Shown here: in pieces, positions 38,901-53,200 of the stretch | How the letters are laid out: each line of letters begins with the position of its first letter | How positions within the stretch are numbered: the first letter of the stretch is position 1 | From: Hippophae tibetana | Taxonomy: Eukaryota > Streptophyta > Magnoliopsida > Rosales > Elaeagnaceae | Assembly: GCA_037013495.1 (NCBI GenBank) | Contig: CM072810.1 | Location: 80,274,449 to 80,338,448 of the forward strand | Direction of reading: 5' to 3' | DNA: 64,000 nt | The notes under the pieces: model-generated | Seen by the model: only the letters and a program-made list of their open reading frames with translations | Database searches by the model: none | What the model was told of the DNA's origin: nothing | Program-made: the position numbers and the translations under genes

Positions 38901-39942
38901 GAAATTGAATATCGTATAGATTCACACAATTTTAATTTTCCTTGCTTTGGAAACTCATTTTTGTACACAAATTCCGTCGTTTACGTCACTTAAATAGGGT
39001 TTAAACGTTTTGTTGCAACATTTCCATTTTACTTCCTTTGGGTTTTATTCAAAAGAGCTATAAATTAGATATCGGTTCCGACAAAGCGTTATTTATTAAT
39101 TTATTCAATCATTCTCTATTCTTTAAAAAATATAGGAGAAGAGAAAAAGAAGGGAATACTGCTCACATTTTCAAAAACAACAAAACATTTGATACAAATG
39201 ACTTCCAACTGTGAACTGCGATAATTGTTTACTCAGTTATCGACAGAAGAATTAGAATATATCAAATCACAGATTGTATAGACTAACACAATATTAATAT
39301 TCCTTTATTTGGAACCTCATTTTTGAACACAAATGGCATCATTTACATCATTTAGCAAGGTTTTAATGTTTTTGTCACAGCATTTCCGTTTTACTTACTT
39401 TGGATTTTATTCAAAAGTGCTGTAATGAAGATATTGGTGCCCACCAAGGGTTATTTATTATTGTTTTCATACAATCTATATACTTTAAAAAATATAAGAG
39501 AAAGAAAAATAAAATGGATACCATTCACATTTTCAAAAACAACAAAAAAATTAATAAATATGTGTCGCAACTATTCACTACGATAATCTTGTACTCGTGT
39601 AGTGAAACGACTATTATAATATATGAAATTGAATATCGTATAGATTCACACAATATTAATTTTCCTTGCTTTGGAAACTCATTTTTGTACACAAATTCCA
39701 TCGTTTACGTCACTTAAATAGGGTTTAAACGTTTTGTTGCAACATTTCCATTTTACTTCCTTTCGGTTTTATTCAAAAGAGCTATAAATTAGGTATCGGT
39801 TCTGAAAAAGGGTTATTTATTAATTTATTCAATCATTCTCTATTCTTTAAAAAATATAGGAGAAGAGAAAAAGAAGGGAATACTGCTCACATTTTCAAAA
39901 ACAACAAAACATTTGATAAATATGACTTCCAACTGTGAACTG

Positions 39943-39966
39943 CGATAACTGTTTACTCAGTTATCG
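39943..39966. other. Hairpin-capable dyad in monomer A, state 1 (perfect 9 bp arms)
   Basis: The arms are CGATAACTG and CAGTTATCG around the spacer TTTACT; the arms are exact reverse complements. The same perfect form recurs in many right-hand units, for example 56, 57, 59, 61 and 63. Other units have one mismatch (CGATAATTG with CAGTTATCG, which would be a G-T wobble in RNA) or a damaged arm (units 75-77 have CACTTATCG). It is therefore frequent but not invariant. Confidence 0.75.
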
Positions 39967-41177
39967 ACAGAAGAATTACAATATATCAAATCACAGATTG
40001 TACAGACTAAAACAATATTAATATTCCTTGATTTGGAACCTCATTTTTGAACACAAATGGCATCATTTACATCACTTAGCAAGGTTTTAATGTTTTTGTC
40101 ACAGCATTTCCATTTTACTTACTTTGGATTTTATTCAAAAGTGCTGTAATGAAGATATTGGTGCCCACCAAGGGTTATTTATTATTGTTTTCATACAATC
40201 TATATACTTTAAAAAATATAAGAGAAAGAAAAATAAAATGGATACCATTCACATTTTCAAAAACAACAAAAAAATTAATAAATATGTGTCGCAACTATTC
40301 ACTACGATAATCTTGTACTCGCGTATTGAAACGACTATTATAATATATGAAATTGAATATCGTATAGATTCACACAATATTAATTTTCATTGCTTTGGAA
40401 ACTCATTTTTGTACACAAATTCCATCGTTTACGTCACTTAAATAGGGTTTAAACGTTTTGTTGCAACATTTCCATTTTACTTCCTTTCGGTTTTATTCAA
40501 AAGAGCTATAAATTAGATATCGGTTCTGACAAAGGGTTATTTATTAATTTATTCAATAATTCTCTATTCTTTAAAAAATATAGGAGAAGAGAAAAAGAAG
40601 GGAATACTGCTCAGATTTTCAAAAACAACAAAACATTTGATAAATATGACATCCAACTGTGAACTGCGATAACTGTTTACTCAGTTATCGACAGAAGAAT
40701 TACAATATATCAAATCACAGATTGTACATACTAAGACAATATTAATATTCCTTGATTTGGAACCTCAGTTTTGAACACAAATGGCATCATTTACATCACT
40801 TAGCAAGGTTTTAATGTTATTGTCACAGCATTTCCGTTTTACTTACTTTCGATTTTATTCAAAGGTGGTGTAATGAAGATATTGGTGCCCACCAAGGGTT
40901 ATTTATTATTGTTTTCATACAATCTATATACTTTAAAAAATATAAGAGAAAGAAAAATAAAATGGATACTATTCACATTTTCAAAAACAACAAAAAACTT
41001 AATAAATATGTGTCGCAACTATTCACTACGATAATCTTGTACTCGTGTATTGAAACGACCGTTATAATATATTAAATTGAAGATCGTATAGATTCACACA
41101 ATATTAATTTTCCTTGCTTTGGAAACTCATTTTTGTACACAAATTCCGTCGTTTACGTCACTTAAATAGGGTTTAAA

Positions 41178-44100
41178 CGTTTTGTTGCAACATTTCCATT
41201 TTACTTCCTTTCGGTTTTATTCAAAAGATCTATAAATTAGATATCGGTTCCGACAAAGCGTTATTTATTAATTTATTCAATCATTCTCTATTCTTTAAAA
41301 AATATAGGAGAAGAGAAAAAGAAGGGAATACTGCTCACATTTTCAATAACAACAAAACATTTTATACAAATGACTTCCAACTGTGAACTGCGATAATTGT
41401 TTACTCAGTTATCGACAGAAGAATTACAATATATCAAATCACATATTGTATAGACTAACACAATATTAATATTCCTTGATTTGGTACCTCATTTTTGAAC
41501 TCAAATGGCATCATTTACATCACTTAGCAACGTTTTAATGTTTTTGTCACAGCATTTCCGTTTTACTTACTTTGGATTTTATACAAAAGAGCTGTAATGA
41601 AGATATTGGTGCCCACCAAGGGTTATTTATTATTGTTTTCATACAATCTTTATAATTTAAAAAATATAATATAAAGAAAGATAAAATGGATACTATTCAC
41701 ATTTTCAAAAACAACAAAAAAATTAATAAATATGTGTCGCAACTATTCACTACGATAATCTTGTACTCGTGTATTGAAACGACTATTATAATATATGAAA
41801 TTGAATATCGTATAGATTCACACAATATTAATTTTCCTTGCTTTGGAAACTCATTTTTCTTCACAAATTCCGTCGTTTACGTCACTTAAATAGGGTTTAA
41901 ACGTTTTGTTGCAACATTTCCATTTTACTTCCTTTCGGTTTTATTCAAAAGAGCTATAAATTAGATATCGGTTCCGACAAAGCGTTATTTATTAATTTAT
42001 TCAATCATTCTCTATTCTTTAAAAAATATAGGAGAAGAGAAAAAGAAGGGAATACTGCTCACATTTTCAAAAACAACAAAACATTTGATACAAATGACTT
42101 CCAACTGTGAACTGCGATAACTGTTTACTCAGTTATCGACAGAAGAATTACAATATATCAAATCACATATTGTACAGACTAACACAATATTAATATTCCT
42201 TGATTTGGAACCTCATTTTTGAACACAAATGGCATCATTTACATCACTTAGCAAGGTTTTAATGTTTTTGTCACAGCATTTCCGTTTTACATATTTTCGA
42301 TTTTATTCAAAAGTGGTGTAATGAAGATATTGGTGCCCACCAAGGGTTATTTATTATTGTTTTCATACAATCTATATACTTTAAAAAATATAAGAGAAAG
42401 AAAAATAAAATGGATACTATTCACATTTTCAAAAACAACAAAAAACTTAATAAATATGTGTCGCAACTATTCACTACGATAATCTTGTACTCGTGTATTG
42501 AAACGACCGTTATAATATATTAAATTGAAGATCGTATAGATTCACACAATATTAATTTTCCTTGCTTTGGAAACTCATTTTTGTACACAAATTCCGTCGT
42601 TTACGTCACTTAAATAGGGTTTAAACGTTTTGTTGCAACATTTCCATTTTACTTCCTTTCGGTTTTATTCAAAAGATCTATAAATTAGATATCGGTTCCG
42701 ACAAAGCGTTATTTATTAATTTATTCAATCATTCTCTATTCTTTAAAAAATATAGGAGAAGAGAAAAAGAAGGGAATACTGCTCACATTTTCAATAACAA
42801 CAAAACATTTTATACAAATGACTTCCAACTATGAACTGCGATAATTGTTTACTCAGTTATCGACAGAAGAATTACAATATATCAAATCACATATTGTATA
42901 GACTAACACAATATTAATATTCCTTGATTTGGTACCTCATTTTTGAACTCAAATGGCATCATTTACATCACTTAGCAACGTTTTAATGTTTTTGTCACAA
43001 CATTTCCGTTTTACTTACTTTGGATTTTATACAAAAGAGCTGTAATGAAGATATTGGTGCCCACCAAGGGTTATTTATTATTGTTTTCATACAATCTATA
43101 TAATTTAAAAAATATAATATAAAGAAAAATAAAATGGATACTATTCACATTTTCAAAAACAACAAAAAAATTAATAAATATGTGTCGCAACTATTCACTA
43201 CGATAATCTTGTACTCGTGTATTGAAACGACTATTATAATATATGAAATTGAATATCGTATAGATTCACACAATATTAATTTTCCTTGCTTTGGAAACTC
43301 ATTTTTCTTCACAAATTCCGTCGTTTACGTCACTTAAATAGGGTTTAAACGTTTTGTTGCAACATTTCCATTTTTACTTCCTTTCGGTTTTATTCAAAAG
43401 AGCTATAAATTAGATATCGGTTCCGACAAAGCGTTATTTATTAATTTATTCAATCATTCTCTATTCTTTAAAAAATATAGGAGAAGAGAAAAAGAAGGGA
43501 ATACTGCTCACATTTTCAAAAACAACAAAACATTTGATACAAATGACTTCCAACTGTGAACTGCGATAACTGTTTACTCAGTTATCGACAGAAGAATTAC
43601 AATATATCAAATCACATATTGTACAGACTAACACAATATTAATATTCCTTGATTTGGAACCTCATTTTTGAACACAAATGGCATCATTTACATCACTTAG
43701 CAAGGTTTTAATGTTTTTGTCACAGCATTTCCGTTTTACTTATTTTCGATTTTATTCAAAAGTGGTGTAATGAAGATATTGGTGCCCACCAAGGGTTATT
43801 TATTATTGTTTTCATACAATCTATATACTTTAAAAAATATAAGAGAAAGAAAAATAAAATGGATACTATTCACATTTTCAAAAACAACAAAAAACTTAAT
43901 AAATATGTGTCGCAACTATTCACTACGATAATCTTGTACTCGTGTATTGAAACGACCGTTATAATATATTAAATTGAAGATCGTATAGATTCACACAATA
44001 TTAATTTTCCTTGCTTTGGAAACTCATTTTTGTACACAAATTCCGTCGTTTACGTCACTTAAATAGGGTTTAAACGTTTTGTTGCAACATTTCCATTTTA

Positions 44101-46600
44101 CTTCCTTTCGGTTTTATTCAAAAGATCTATAAATTAGATATCGGTTCCGACAAAGCGTTATTTATTAATTTATTCAATCATTCTCTATTCTTTAAAAAAT
44201 ATAGGAGAAGAGAAAAAGAAGGGAATACTGCTCACATTTTCAATAACAACAAAACATTTTATACAAATGACTTCCAACTATGAACTGCGATAATTGTTTA
44301 CTCAGTTATCGACAGAAGAATTACAATATATCAAATCACATATTGTATAGACTAACACAATATTAATATTCCTTGATTTGGTACCTCATTTTTGAACTCA
44401 AATGGCATCATTTACATCACTTAGCAACGTTTTAATGTTTTTGTCACAACATTTCCGTTTTACTTACTTTGGATTTTATACAAAAGAGCTGTAATGAAGA
44501 TATTGGTGCCCACCAAGGGTTATTTATTATTGTTTTCATACAATCTATATAATTTAAAAAATATAATATAAAGAAAAATAAAATGGATACTATTCACATT
44601 TTCAAAAACAACAAAAAAATTAATAAATATGTGTCGCAACTATTCACTACGATAATCTTGTACTCGTGTATTGAAACGACTATTATAATATATGAAATTG
44701 AATATCGTATAGATTCACACAATATTAATTTTCCTTGCTTTGGAAACTCATTTTTCTTCACAAATTCCGTCGTTTACGTCACTTAAATAGGGTTTAAACG
44801 TTTTGTTGCAACATTTCCATTTTACTTCCTTTCGGTTTTATTCAAAAGAGCTATAAATTAGATATCGGTTCCGACAAAGCGTTATTTATTAATTTATTCA
44901 ATCATTCTCTATTCTTTAAAAAATATAGGAGAAGAGAAAAAGAAGGGAATACTGCTCACATTTTCAAAAACAACAAAACATTTGATACAAATGACTTCCA
45001 ACTGTGAACTGCGATAACTGTTTACTCAGTTATCGACAGAAGAATTACAATATATCAAATCACATATTGTACAAACTAACACAATATTAATATTCCTTGA
45101 TTTGGAACCTCATTTTTGAACACAAATGGCATCATTTACATCACTTAGCAAGGTTTTAATGTTTTTGTCACAGCATTTCCGTTTTACTTACTTTCGATTT
45201 TATTCAAAAGTGGTGTAATGAAGATATTGGTGCCCACCAAGGGTTATTTATTATTGTTTTCATACAATCTATATACTTTAAAAAATATAAGAGAAAGAAA
45301 AATAAAATGGATACTATTCACATTTTCAAAAACAACAAAAAACTTAATAAATATGTGTCGCAACTATTCACTACGATAATCTTGTACTCGTGTATTGAAA
45401 CGACCGTTATAATATATTAAATTGAAGATCGTATAGATTCACACAATATTAATTTTCCTTGCTTTGGAAACTCATTTTTCTACACAAATTCCGTCGTTTA
45501 CGTCACTTAAATAGGGTTTAAACGTTTTGTTGCAACATTTCCATTTTACTTCCTTTCGGTTTTATTCAAAAGATCTATAAATTAGATATCGGTTCCGACA
45601 AAGCATTATTTATTAATTTATTCAATCATTCTCTATTCTTTAAAAAATATAGGAGAAGAGAAAAAGAAGGGAATACTGCTCACATTTTCAATAACAACAA
45701 AACATTTTATACAAATGACTTCCAACTGTGAACTGGGATAATTGTTTACTCAGTTATCGACAGAAGAATTACAATATATCAAATCACATATTGTATAGAC
45801 TATAACAATATTAATATTCCTTGATTTGGTACCTCATTTTTGAACTCAAATGGCATCATTTACATCACTTAGCAACGTTTTAATGTTTTTGTCACAGCAT
45901 TTCCGTTTTACTTACTTTGGATTTTATACAAAAGAGCTGTAATGAAGATATTGGTGCCCACCAAGGGTTATTTATTATTGTTTTCATACAATCTATATAA
46001 TTTAAAAAATATAATATAAAGAAAAATAAAATGGATACTATTCACATTTTCAAAAACAACAAAAAAATTAATAAATATGTGTCGCAACTATTCACTACGA
46101 TAATCTTGTACTCGTGTATTGAAACGACTATTATAATATATGAAATTGAATATCGTATAGATTCACACAATATTAATTTTCCTTGCTTTGGAAACTCATT
46201 TTTCTTCACAAATTCCGTCGTTTACGTCACTTAAATAGGGTTTAAACGTTTTGTTGCAACATTTCCATTTTACTTCCTTTCGGTTTTATTCAAAAGAGCT
46301 ATAAATTAGATATCGGTTCCGACAAAGCGTTATTTATTAATTTATTCAATCATTCTCTATTCTTTAAAAAATATAGGAGAAGAGAAAAAGAAGGGAATAC
46401 TGCTCACATTTTCAAAAACAACAAAACATTTGATACAAATGACTTCCAACTGTGAACTGCGATAACTGTTTACTCAGTTATCGACAGAAGAATTACAATA
46501 TATCAAATCACATATTGTACAGACTAACACAATATTAATATTCCTTGATTTGGAACCTCATTTTTGAACACAAATGGCATCATTTACATCACTTAGCAAG
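41178..46600 (+). repeat. 1,448 bp higher-order repeat: alternating X and Y units, block 1
   Basis: X units start at 41178, 42626, 44075 and 45523. They have AGATCT early in A, TTTTCAATAACAAC, GGTACC late in A, AGCAACGTTTT, and a B with TTATACAAAAGAG, TATAATTTAAAAAA and TTTTTCTTCACAAATTCC. Y units start at 41902, 43350 and 44799, with a Y-type A again at 46247. They have GACAAAGCG, TTGATACAAATG, and a B with AAAGTGGTGTAATG, AAAAAACTTAATAAA and a frame-breaking ATATTAAATTG. The repeat is therefore A-B-A-B with four distinct monomers. Spacing is 1,448-1,449 bp; one extra T at about 43,375 lengthens unit 61. Confidence 0.9.
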
Positions 46601-47353
46601 GTTTTAATGTTTTTCTAACACCATTTCTGTTTTTCTTACTTTTGATTTTATTCAAAAGAGCTGTAATGAAGATATTGGTGCCCACCAAGGATTATTTATT
46701 ATTGTTTTCATACAATCTATATACTTTAAAAAATATAAGAGAAAGAAAAATAAAATGGATACTATTCACATTTTCAAAAACAACAAAAAAATTAATAAAT
46801 ATGTGTCGCAACTATTCGCTACGATAATCTTGTACTCGTGTATTGAAACGACTATTATAATATATGAAATTGAATATTGTATAGATTCACACAATATTAA
46901 TTTTCCTTGCTTTGGAAACTCATTTTTGTACACAAATTCCGTCGTTTACGTCACTTAAATAGGGTTTAAACGTTTTGTTGCAACATTTCCATTTTACTTC
47001 CTTTCGGTTTTATTGAAAAGAGCTATAAATTAGATATCGGTTCCTACAAAGCATTATTTATTAATTTATTCAATCATTCTCTATTCTTTAAAAAATATAG
47101 GAGAAGAGAAAAAGAAGGAAATACTGCTCAGATTTTCAAAAACAACAAAACATTTGATACAAATGACTTCCAACTGTGAACTGCGATAATTGTTTACTCA
47201 GTTATCGACAGAAGAATTACAATATATCAAATCACATATTGTATAGACTAACACAATATTAATATTCCTTTATTTGGAACCTCATTTTTGAACACAAATG
47301 GCATCATTTACATCACTTAGCAAGGTTTTAATGTTTTTCTAACACCATTTTTG

Positions 47354-50300
47354 TTTTTCTTACTTTTGATTTTATTCAAAAGAGCTGTAATGAAGATATT
47401 GGTGCCCACCAAGGATTATTTATTATTGTTTTCATTCAATCTATATTCTTTAAAAAATATAAGAGAAAGAAAAATAAAATGGATACTATTCATATTTTCA
47501 AAAACAACAAAAAAATTAATAAATATGTGTCGCAACTATTCACTATGATAATCTTGTACTCGTGTATTGAAACGACTATTATAATATATGAAATTGAATA
47601 TCGTAAAGATTCACACAATATTAATTTTCCTTGCTTTGGAAACTCATTTTTGTACACAAATTCCATCGTTTACGTCACTTAAATAGGGTTTAAACGTTTT
47701 GTTGCAACATTTCCATTTTACTTCCTTTCGGTTTTATTCAAAAGAGCTATAAATTAGATATCGGTTCCGACAAAGCGTTATTTATTAATTTATTCAATCA
47801 TTCTCTATTCTTTAAAAAATATAGGAGAAGAGAAAAAGAAGGGAATACTGCTCAGATTTTCAAAAACAACAAAATATTTGATAAATATGACTTCCAACTG
47901 TGAACTGCGATAACTGTTTACTCAGTTATCGACAGAAGAATTACAATATATCAAATCACAGATTGTACAGACTAAAACAATATTAATATTCTTTGATTTG
48001 GAACCTCATTTTTGAACACAAATGGCATCATTTACATCACTTAGCAAGGTTTTAATGTTTTTGTCACAGCATTTCCGTTTTACTTACTTTGGATTTTATA
48101 CAAAAGAGCTGTAATGAAGATATTGGTGCCCACCAAGGGTTATTTATTATTGTTTTCATACAATCTATATACTTTAAAAAATAAAACATAAAGAAAAATA
48201 AAATGGATACTATTCACATTTTCAAAAACAACAAAAAAATTAATAAATATGTGTCGCAACTATTCACTATGATAATCTTGTACTCGTGTATTGAAACGAC
48301 TATTATAATATATGAAATTGAATATCGTATAGATTCACACAATATTAATTTTCCTTGCTTTGGAACCTCATTTTTGTACACAAATTCCATCGTTTACGTC
48401 ACTTAAATAGGGTTTAAACGTTTTGTTGCAACATTTCCATTTTACTTCCTTTGGTATTTATTCAAAAGAGCTATAAATTAGATATCGGTTCCGACAAAGG
48501 GTTATTTATTAGTTTATTCAATCATTCTCTATTCTTTAAAAAATATAAGAGAAGAGAAAAAGAAGGGAATACTGCTCACATTTTCAAAAACAACAAAACA
48601 TTTTATACAAATGACTTCCAACTGTGAACTGCGATAATTGTTTACTCAGTTATCGACAGAAGAATTATAATATATCAAATCACATATTGTATAGACTAAC
48701 ACAATATTAATATTCCTTGATTTGGAACCTCATTTTTGAACACAAATGGCATCATTTACATCACTTAGCAAGGTTTTAATGTTTTTGACACATCATTTCC
48801 GTTTTACTTACTTTCGATTTTATTCAAAAGTGCTGTAATGAAGATATTGGTGCCCACCAAGGGTTATTTATTATTGTTTTCATACAATCTATATTCTTTA
48901 AAAAATATAAGAGAAACAAAAATAAAATGGATACCATTCACATTTTCAAAAACAACAAAAAAATTAATAAATATGTGTCGCAACTATTCGCTACGATAAT
49001 CTTGTACTCGTGTATTGAATCGAATATTATAATATATGAAATTGAATATCGTATAGATTCACACAATATTAATTTTCCTTGCTTTGGAAACTCATTTTTG
49101 TACAAAAATTCCGTCGTTTACGTCACTTAAATAGGGTTTAAACGTTTTGTTGCAACATTTCCATTTTACTTCCTTTCGGTTTTATTCAAAAGAGCTATAA
49201 ATTAGATATCGGTTCTGAAAAAGGGTTATTTATTAATTTATTCAATCATTCTCTATTCTTTAAAAAATATAGGAGAAGAGAAAAAGAAGGGAATACTGCT
49301 CAGATTTTCAAAAACAACAAAACATTTGATACAAATGACTTCCAACTGTGAACTGCGATAACTGTTTACTCAGTTATCGACAGAAGAATTACAATATATC
49401 AAATCACAGATTGTACAGACTAAAACAATATTAATATTCTTTGATTTGGAACCTCATTTTTGAACACAAATGACATCATTTACATCACTTAGCAAGGTTT
49501 TAATGTTTTTGTCACAGCATTTCCGTTTTACTTACTTTCGATTTTATTCAAAATTGCTGTAATGAAGATATTGGTGCCCACCAAGGGTTATTTATTATTG
49601 TTTTCATACAATCTATATACTTTAAAAAATATAAGAGAAAGAAAAATAAAATGGATACCATTCACATTTTCAAAAACAACAAAAAAATTAATAAATATGT
49701 GTCGCAACTATTCACTACGATAATCTTGTACTCGTGTATTGAAACGACTATTATAATATATGAAATTGAATATCGTATAGATTCACACAATATTAATTTT
49801 CCTTGTTTTGGAAACTCATTTTTGTACAAAAATTCCGTCGTTTACGTCACTTAAATAGAGTTTAAACGTTTTGTTGCAACATTTCCATTTTACTTCCTTT
49901 CGGTTTTATTCAAAAGAGCTATAAATTAGATATCGGTTCTGAAAAAGGGTTATTTATTAATTTATTCAATCATTCTCTATTCTTTAAAAAATATAGGAGA
50001 AGAGAAAAAGAAGGGAATACTGCTCACATTTTCAAAAACAACAAAACATTTGATAAATATGACTTCCAACTGTGAACTGCGATAACTGTTTACTCAGTTA
50101 TCGACAGAAGAATTACAATATATTAAATCACAGATTGTACAGACTAAAACAATATTAATATTCCTTGATTTGGAACCTCATTTTTGAACACAAATGGCAT
50201 CATTTACATCACTTAGCAAGGTTTTAATGTTTTTCTACAGCATTTCCGTTTTACTTACTTTCGATTTTATTCAAAAGTGTTGTAATGAAGATATTGGTGC

Positions 50301-51313
50301 CCACCAAGGGTTATTTATTATTGTTTTCATACAATCTATATACTTTAAAAAATATAAGAGAAAGAAAAATAAAATGGATACCATTCACATTTTCAAAAAC
50401 AACAAAAAAATTAATAAATATGTGTCGCAACTATTCACTACGATAATCTTGTACTCGTGTATTGAAACGACTATTATAATATATGAAATTGAATATCGTA
50501 TAGATTCACACAATATTAATTTTCCTTGCTTTGGAAACTCATTTTTGTACAAAAATTCCGTCGTTTACGTCACTTAAATAGGGTTTAAACGTTTTGTTGC
50601 AACATTTCCATTTTACTTCCTTTCGGTTTTATTCAAAAGAGCTATAAATTAGATATCGGTTCTGAAAAAGGGTTATTTATTAATTTATTCAATCATTCTC
50701 TATTCTTTAAAAAATATAGGAGAAGAGAAAAAGAAGGGAATACTGCTCAGATTTTCAAAAACAACAAAACATTTGATAAATATGACTTCCAACTGTGAAC
50801 TGCGATAACTATTTACTCAGTTATCGACAGAAGAATTACAATATATCAAATCACAGATTGTACAGACTAAAAGAATATTAATATTCCTTGATTTGGAACC
50901 TCATTTTTGAACACAAATGGCATCATTTACATCACTTAGCAACGTTTTAATGTTTTTGTCACAGCATTTCCGTTTTACTTACTTTAGATTTTATACAAAA
51001 GAGCTGTAATGAAGATATTGGTGCCCACCAAGGGTTATTTATTATTGTTTTCATACAATCTATATACTTTAAAAAATATAAGAGAAAGAAAAATAAAATG
51101 GATACCATTCACATTTTCAAAAACAACAAAAAACTTAATAAATATGTGTCGCAACTATTCACTACGATAATCTTGTACTCGTGTATTGAAACGACCGTTA
51201 TAATATATTAAATTGAAGATCGTATAGATTCACACAATATTAATTTTCCTTGCTTTGGAAACTCATTTTTGTACACAAATTCCGTCGTTTACGTCACTTA
51301 AATAGGGTTTAAA
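47354..51313 (+). repeat. Units 66B-71, right-hand mosaic between the X/Y blocks
   Basis: Units are 723-724 bp. Units 69-71 share TCGGTTCTGAAAAAGGG in A. B of units 68-70 shares TTGTACAAAAATTCC in place of TTGTACACAAATTCC. Unit 68 has AAACAAAAATAAAATGG and unit 67 has AATAAAACATAAAG. Unit 70 lacks one base at its A-B joint (TTTTTCTACAGC), which joins the end of the A frame to the B frame. B of unit 71 is a hybrid: X-like AGCAACG and TTATACAAAAG, then Y-like AAAAAACTTAATAAA. Confidence 0.75.
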
Positions 51314-53200
51314 CGTTTTGTTGCAACATTTCCATTTTACTTCCTTTCGGTTTTATTCAAAAGATCTATAAATTAGATATCGGTTCCGACAAAGCGTTAT
51401 TTATTAATTTATTCAATCATTCTCTATTCTTTAAAAAATATATGAGAAGAGAAAAAGAAGGGAATACTGCTCACATTTTCAATAACAACAAAACATTTGA
51501 TACAAATGACTTCCAACTGTGAACTGCGATAATTGTTTACTCAGTTATCGACAGAAGAATTACAATATATCAAATCACATATTGTATAGACTAACACAAT
51601 ATTAATATTCCTTGATTTGGTACCTCATTTTTGAACTCAAATGGCATCATTTACATCACTTAGCAACGTTTTAATGTTTTTGTCACAGCATTTCCGTTTT
51701 ACTTACTTTGGATTTTATACAAAAGAGCTGTAATGAAGATATTGGTGCCCACCAAGGGTTATTTATTATTGTTTTCATACAATCTATATAATTTAAAAAA
51801 TATAATATAAAGAAAAATAAAATGGATACTATTCACATTTTCAAAAACAACAAAAAAATTAATAAATATGTGTCGCAACTATTCACTACGATAATCTTGT
51901 ACTCGTGTATTGAAACGACTATTATAATATATGAAATTGAATATCGTATAGATTCACACAATATAAATTTTCCTTGCTTTGGAAACTCATTTTTCTTCAC
52001 AAATTCCGTCGTTTACGTCACTTAAATAGGGTTTAAACGTTTTGTTGCAACATTTCCATTTTACTTCCTTTCGGTTTTATTCAAAAGAGCTATAAATTAG
52101 ATATCGGTTCCGACAAAGCGTTATTTATTAATTTATTCAATCATTCTCTATTCTTTAAAAAATATAGGAGAAGAGAAAAAGAAGGGAATACTGCTCACAT
52201 TTTCAAAAACAACAAAACATTTGATACAAATGACTTCCAACTGTGAACTGCGATAACTGTTTACTCAGTTATCGACAGAAGAATTACAATATATCAAATC
52301 ACATATTGTACAAACTAACACAATATTAATATTCCTTGATTTGGAACCTCATTTTTGAACACAAATGGCATCATTTACATCACTTAGCAAGGTTTTAATT
52401 TTTTGTCACAGCATTTCCGTTTTACTTACTTTCGATTTTATTCAAAAGTGGTGTAATGAAGATATTGGTGCCCACCAAGGGTTATTTATTATTGTTTTCA
52501 TACAATCTATATACTTTAAAAAATAAGAGAAAGAAAAATAAAATGGATACTATTCACATTTTCAAAAACAACAAAAAACTTAATAAATATGTGTCGCAAC
52601 TATTCACTACGATAATCTTGTACTCGTGTATTGAAACGACCGTTATAATATATTAAATTGAAGATCGTATAGATTCACACAATATTAATTTTCCTTGCTT
52701 TGGAAACTAATTTTTCTACACAAATTCCGTCGTTTACGTCACTTAAATAGGGTTTAAACGTTTTGTTGCAACATTTCCATTTGACATCCTTTCGGTTTTA
52801 TTCAAAAGATCTATAAATTAGATATCGGTTCTGACAAAGCGTTATTTATTAATTTATTCAATCATTCTCTATTCTTTAAAAAATATAGGAGAAGAGAAAA
52901 AGAAGGGAATACTGCTCACATTTTCAATAACAACAAAACATTTTATACAAATGACTTCCAACTGTGAACTGCGATAATTGTTTACTCAGTTATCGACAGA
53001 AGAATTACAATATATCAAATCACATATTGTATAGACTAACACAATATTAATATTCCTTGATTTGGTACCTCATTTTTGAACTCAAATGGCATCATTTACA
53101 TCACTTAGCAACGTTTTAATGTTTTTGTCACAGCATTTCCGTTTTACTTACTTTGGATTTTATACAAAAGAGCTGTAATGAAGATATTGGTGCCCACCAA
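51314..53200 (+). repeat. X-Y-X block 2 of the 1,448 bp higher-order repeat
   Basis: Unit 72 is X (AGATCT, GGTACC, CTTCAC), unit 73 is Y, and unit 74 has an X-type A with an X-type B start (TTATACAAAAGAGC) before switching to GGATTATTTATTATTTTTTTC. Unit 73 is 722 bp, with small deletions at AATTTTTTGTCAC and AAAAAATAAGAG. Confidence 0.85.

Larger units (their letters stand above)
38723..47353 (+). repeat. Long-range repeat with ~16.65 kb offset, copy 1 (units 54B-66)
   Basis: Both ends match copy 2: the left end at offset 16,649 (CACCAAAGGTTATTT, TTCACTAAGATAATC, CACAATTTTAATTTT) and the right end at offset 16,647 (TTCCTACAAAGCATT, AGAAGGAAATACTGC, AACACCATTTTTG). Unit 56 shares AGGTATCGGTTCTGAAAAAG with unit 79. 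Inside, units 57 (late part) to 60 match units 82-85 at about 18,096 bp, so copy 1 has two extra units later and lacks two earlier. B of unit 55 differs from B of unit 78. Confidence 0.8.
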
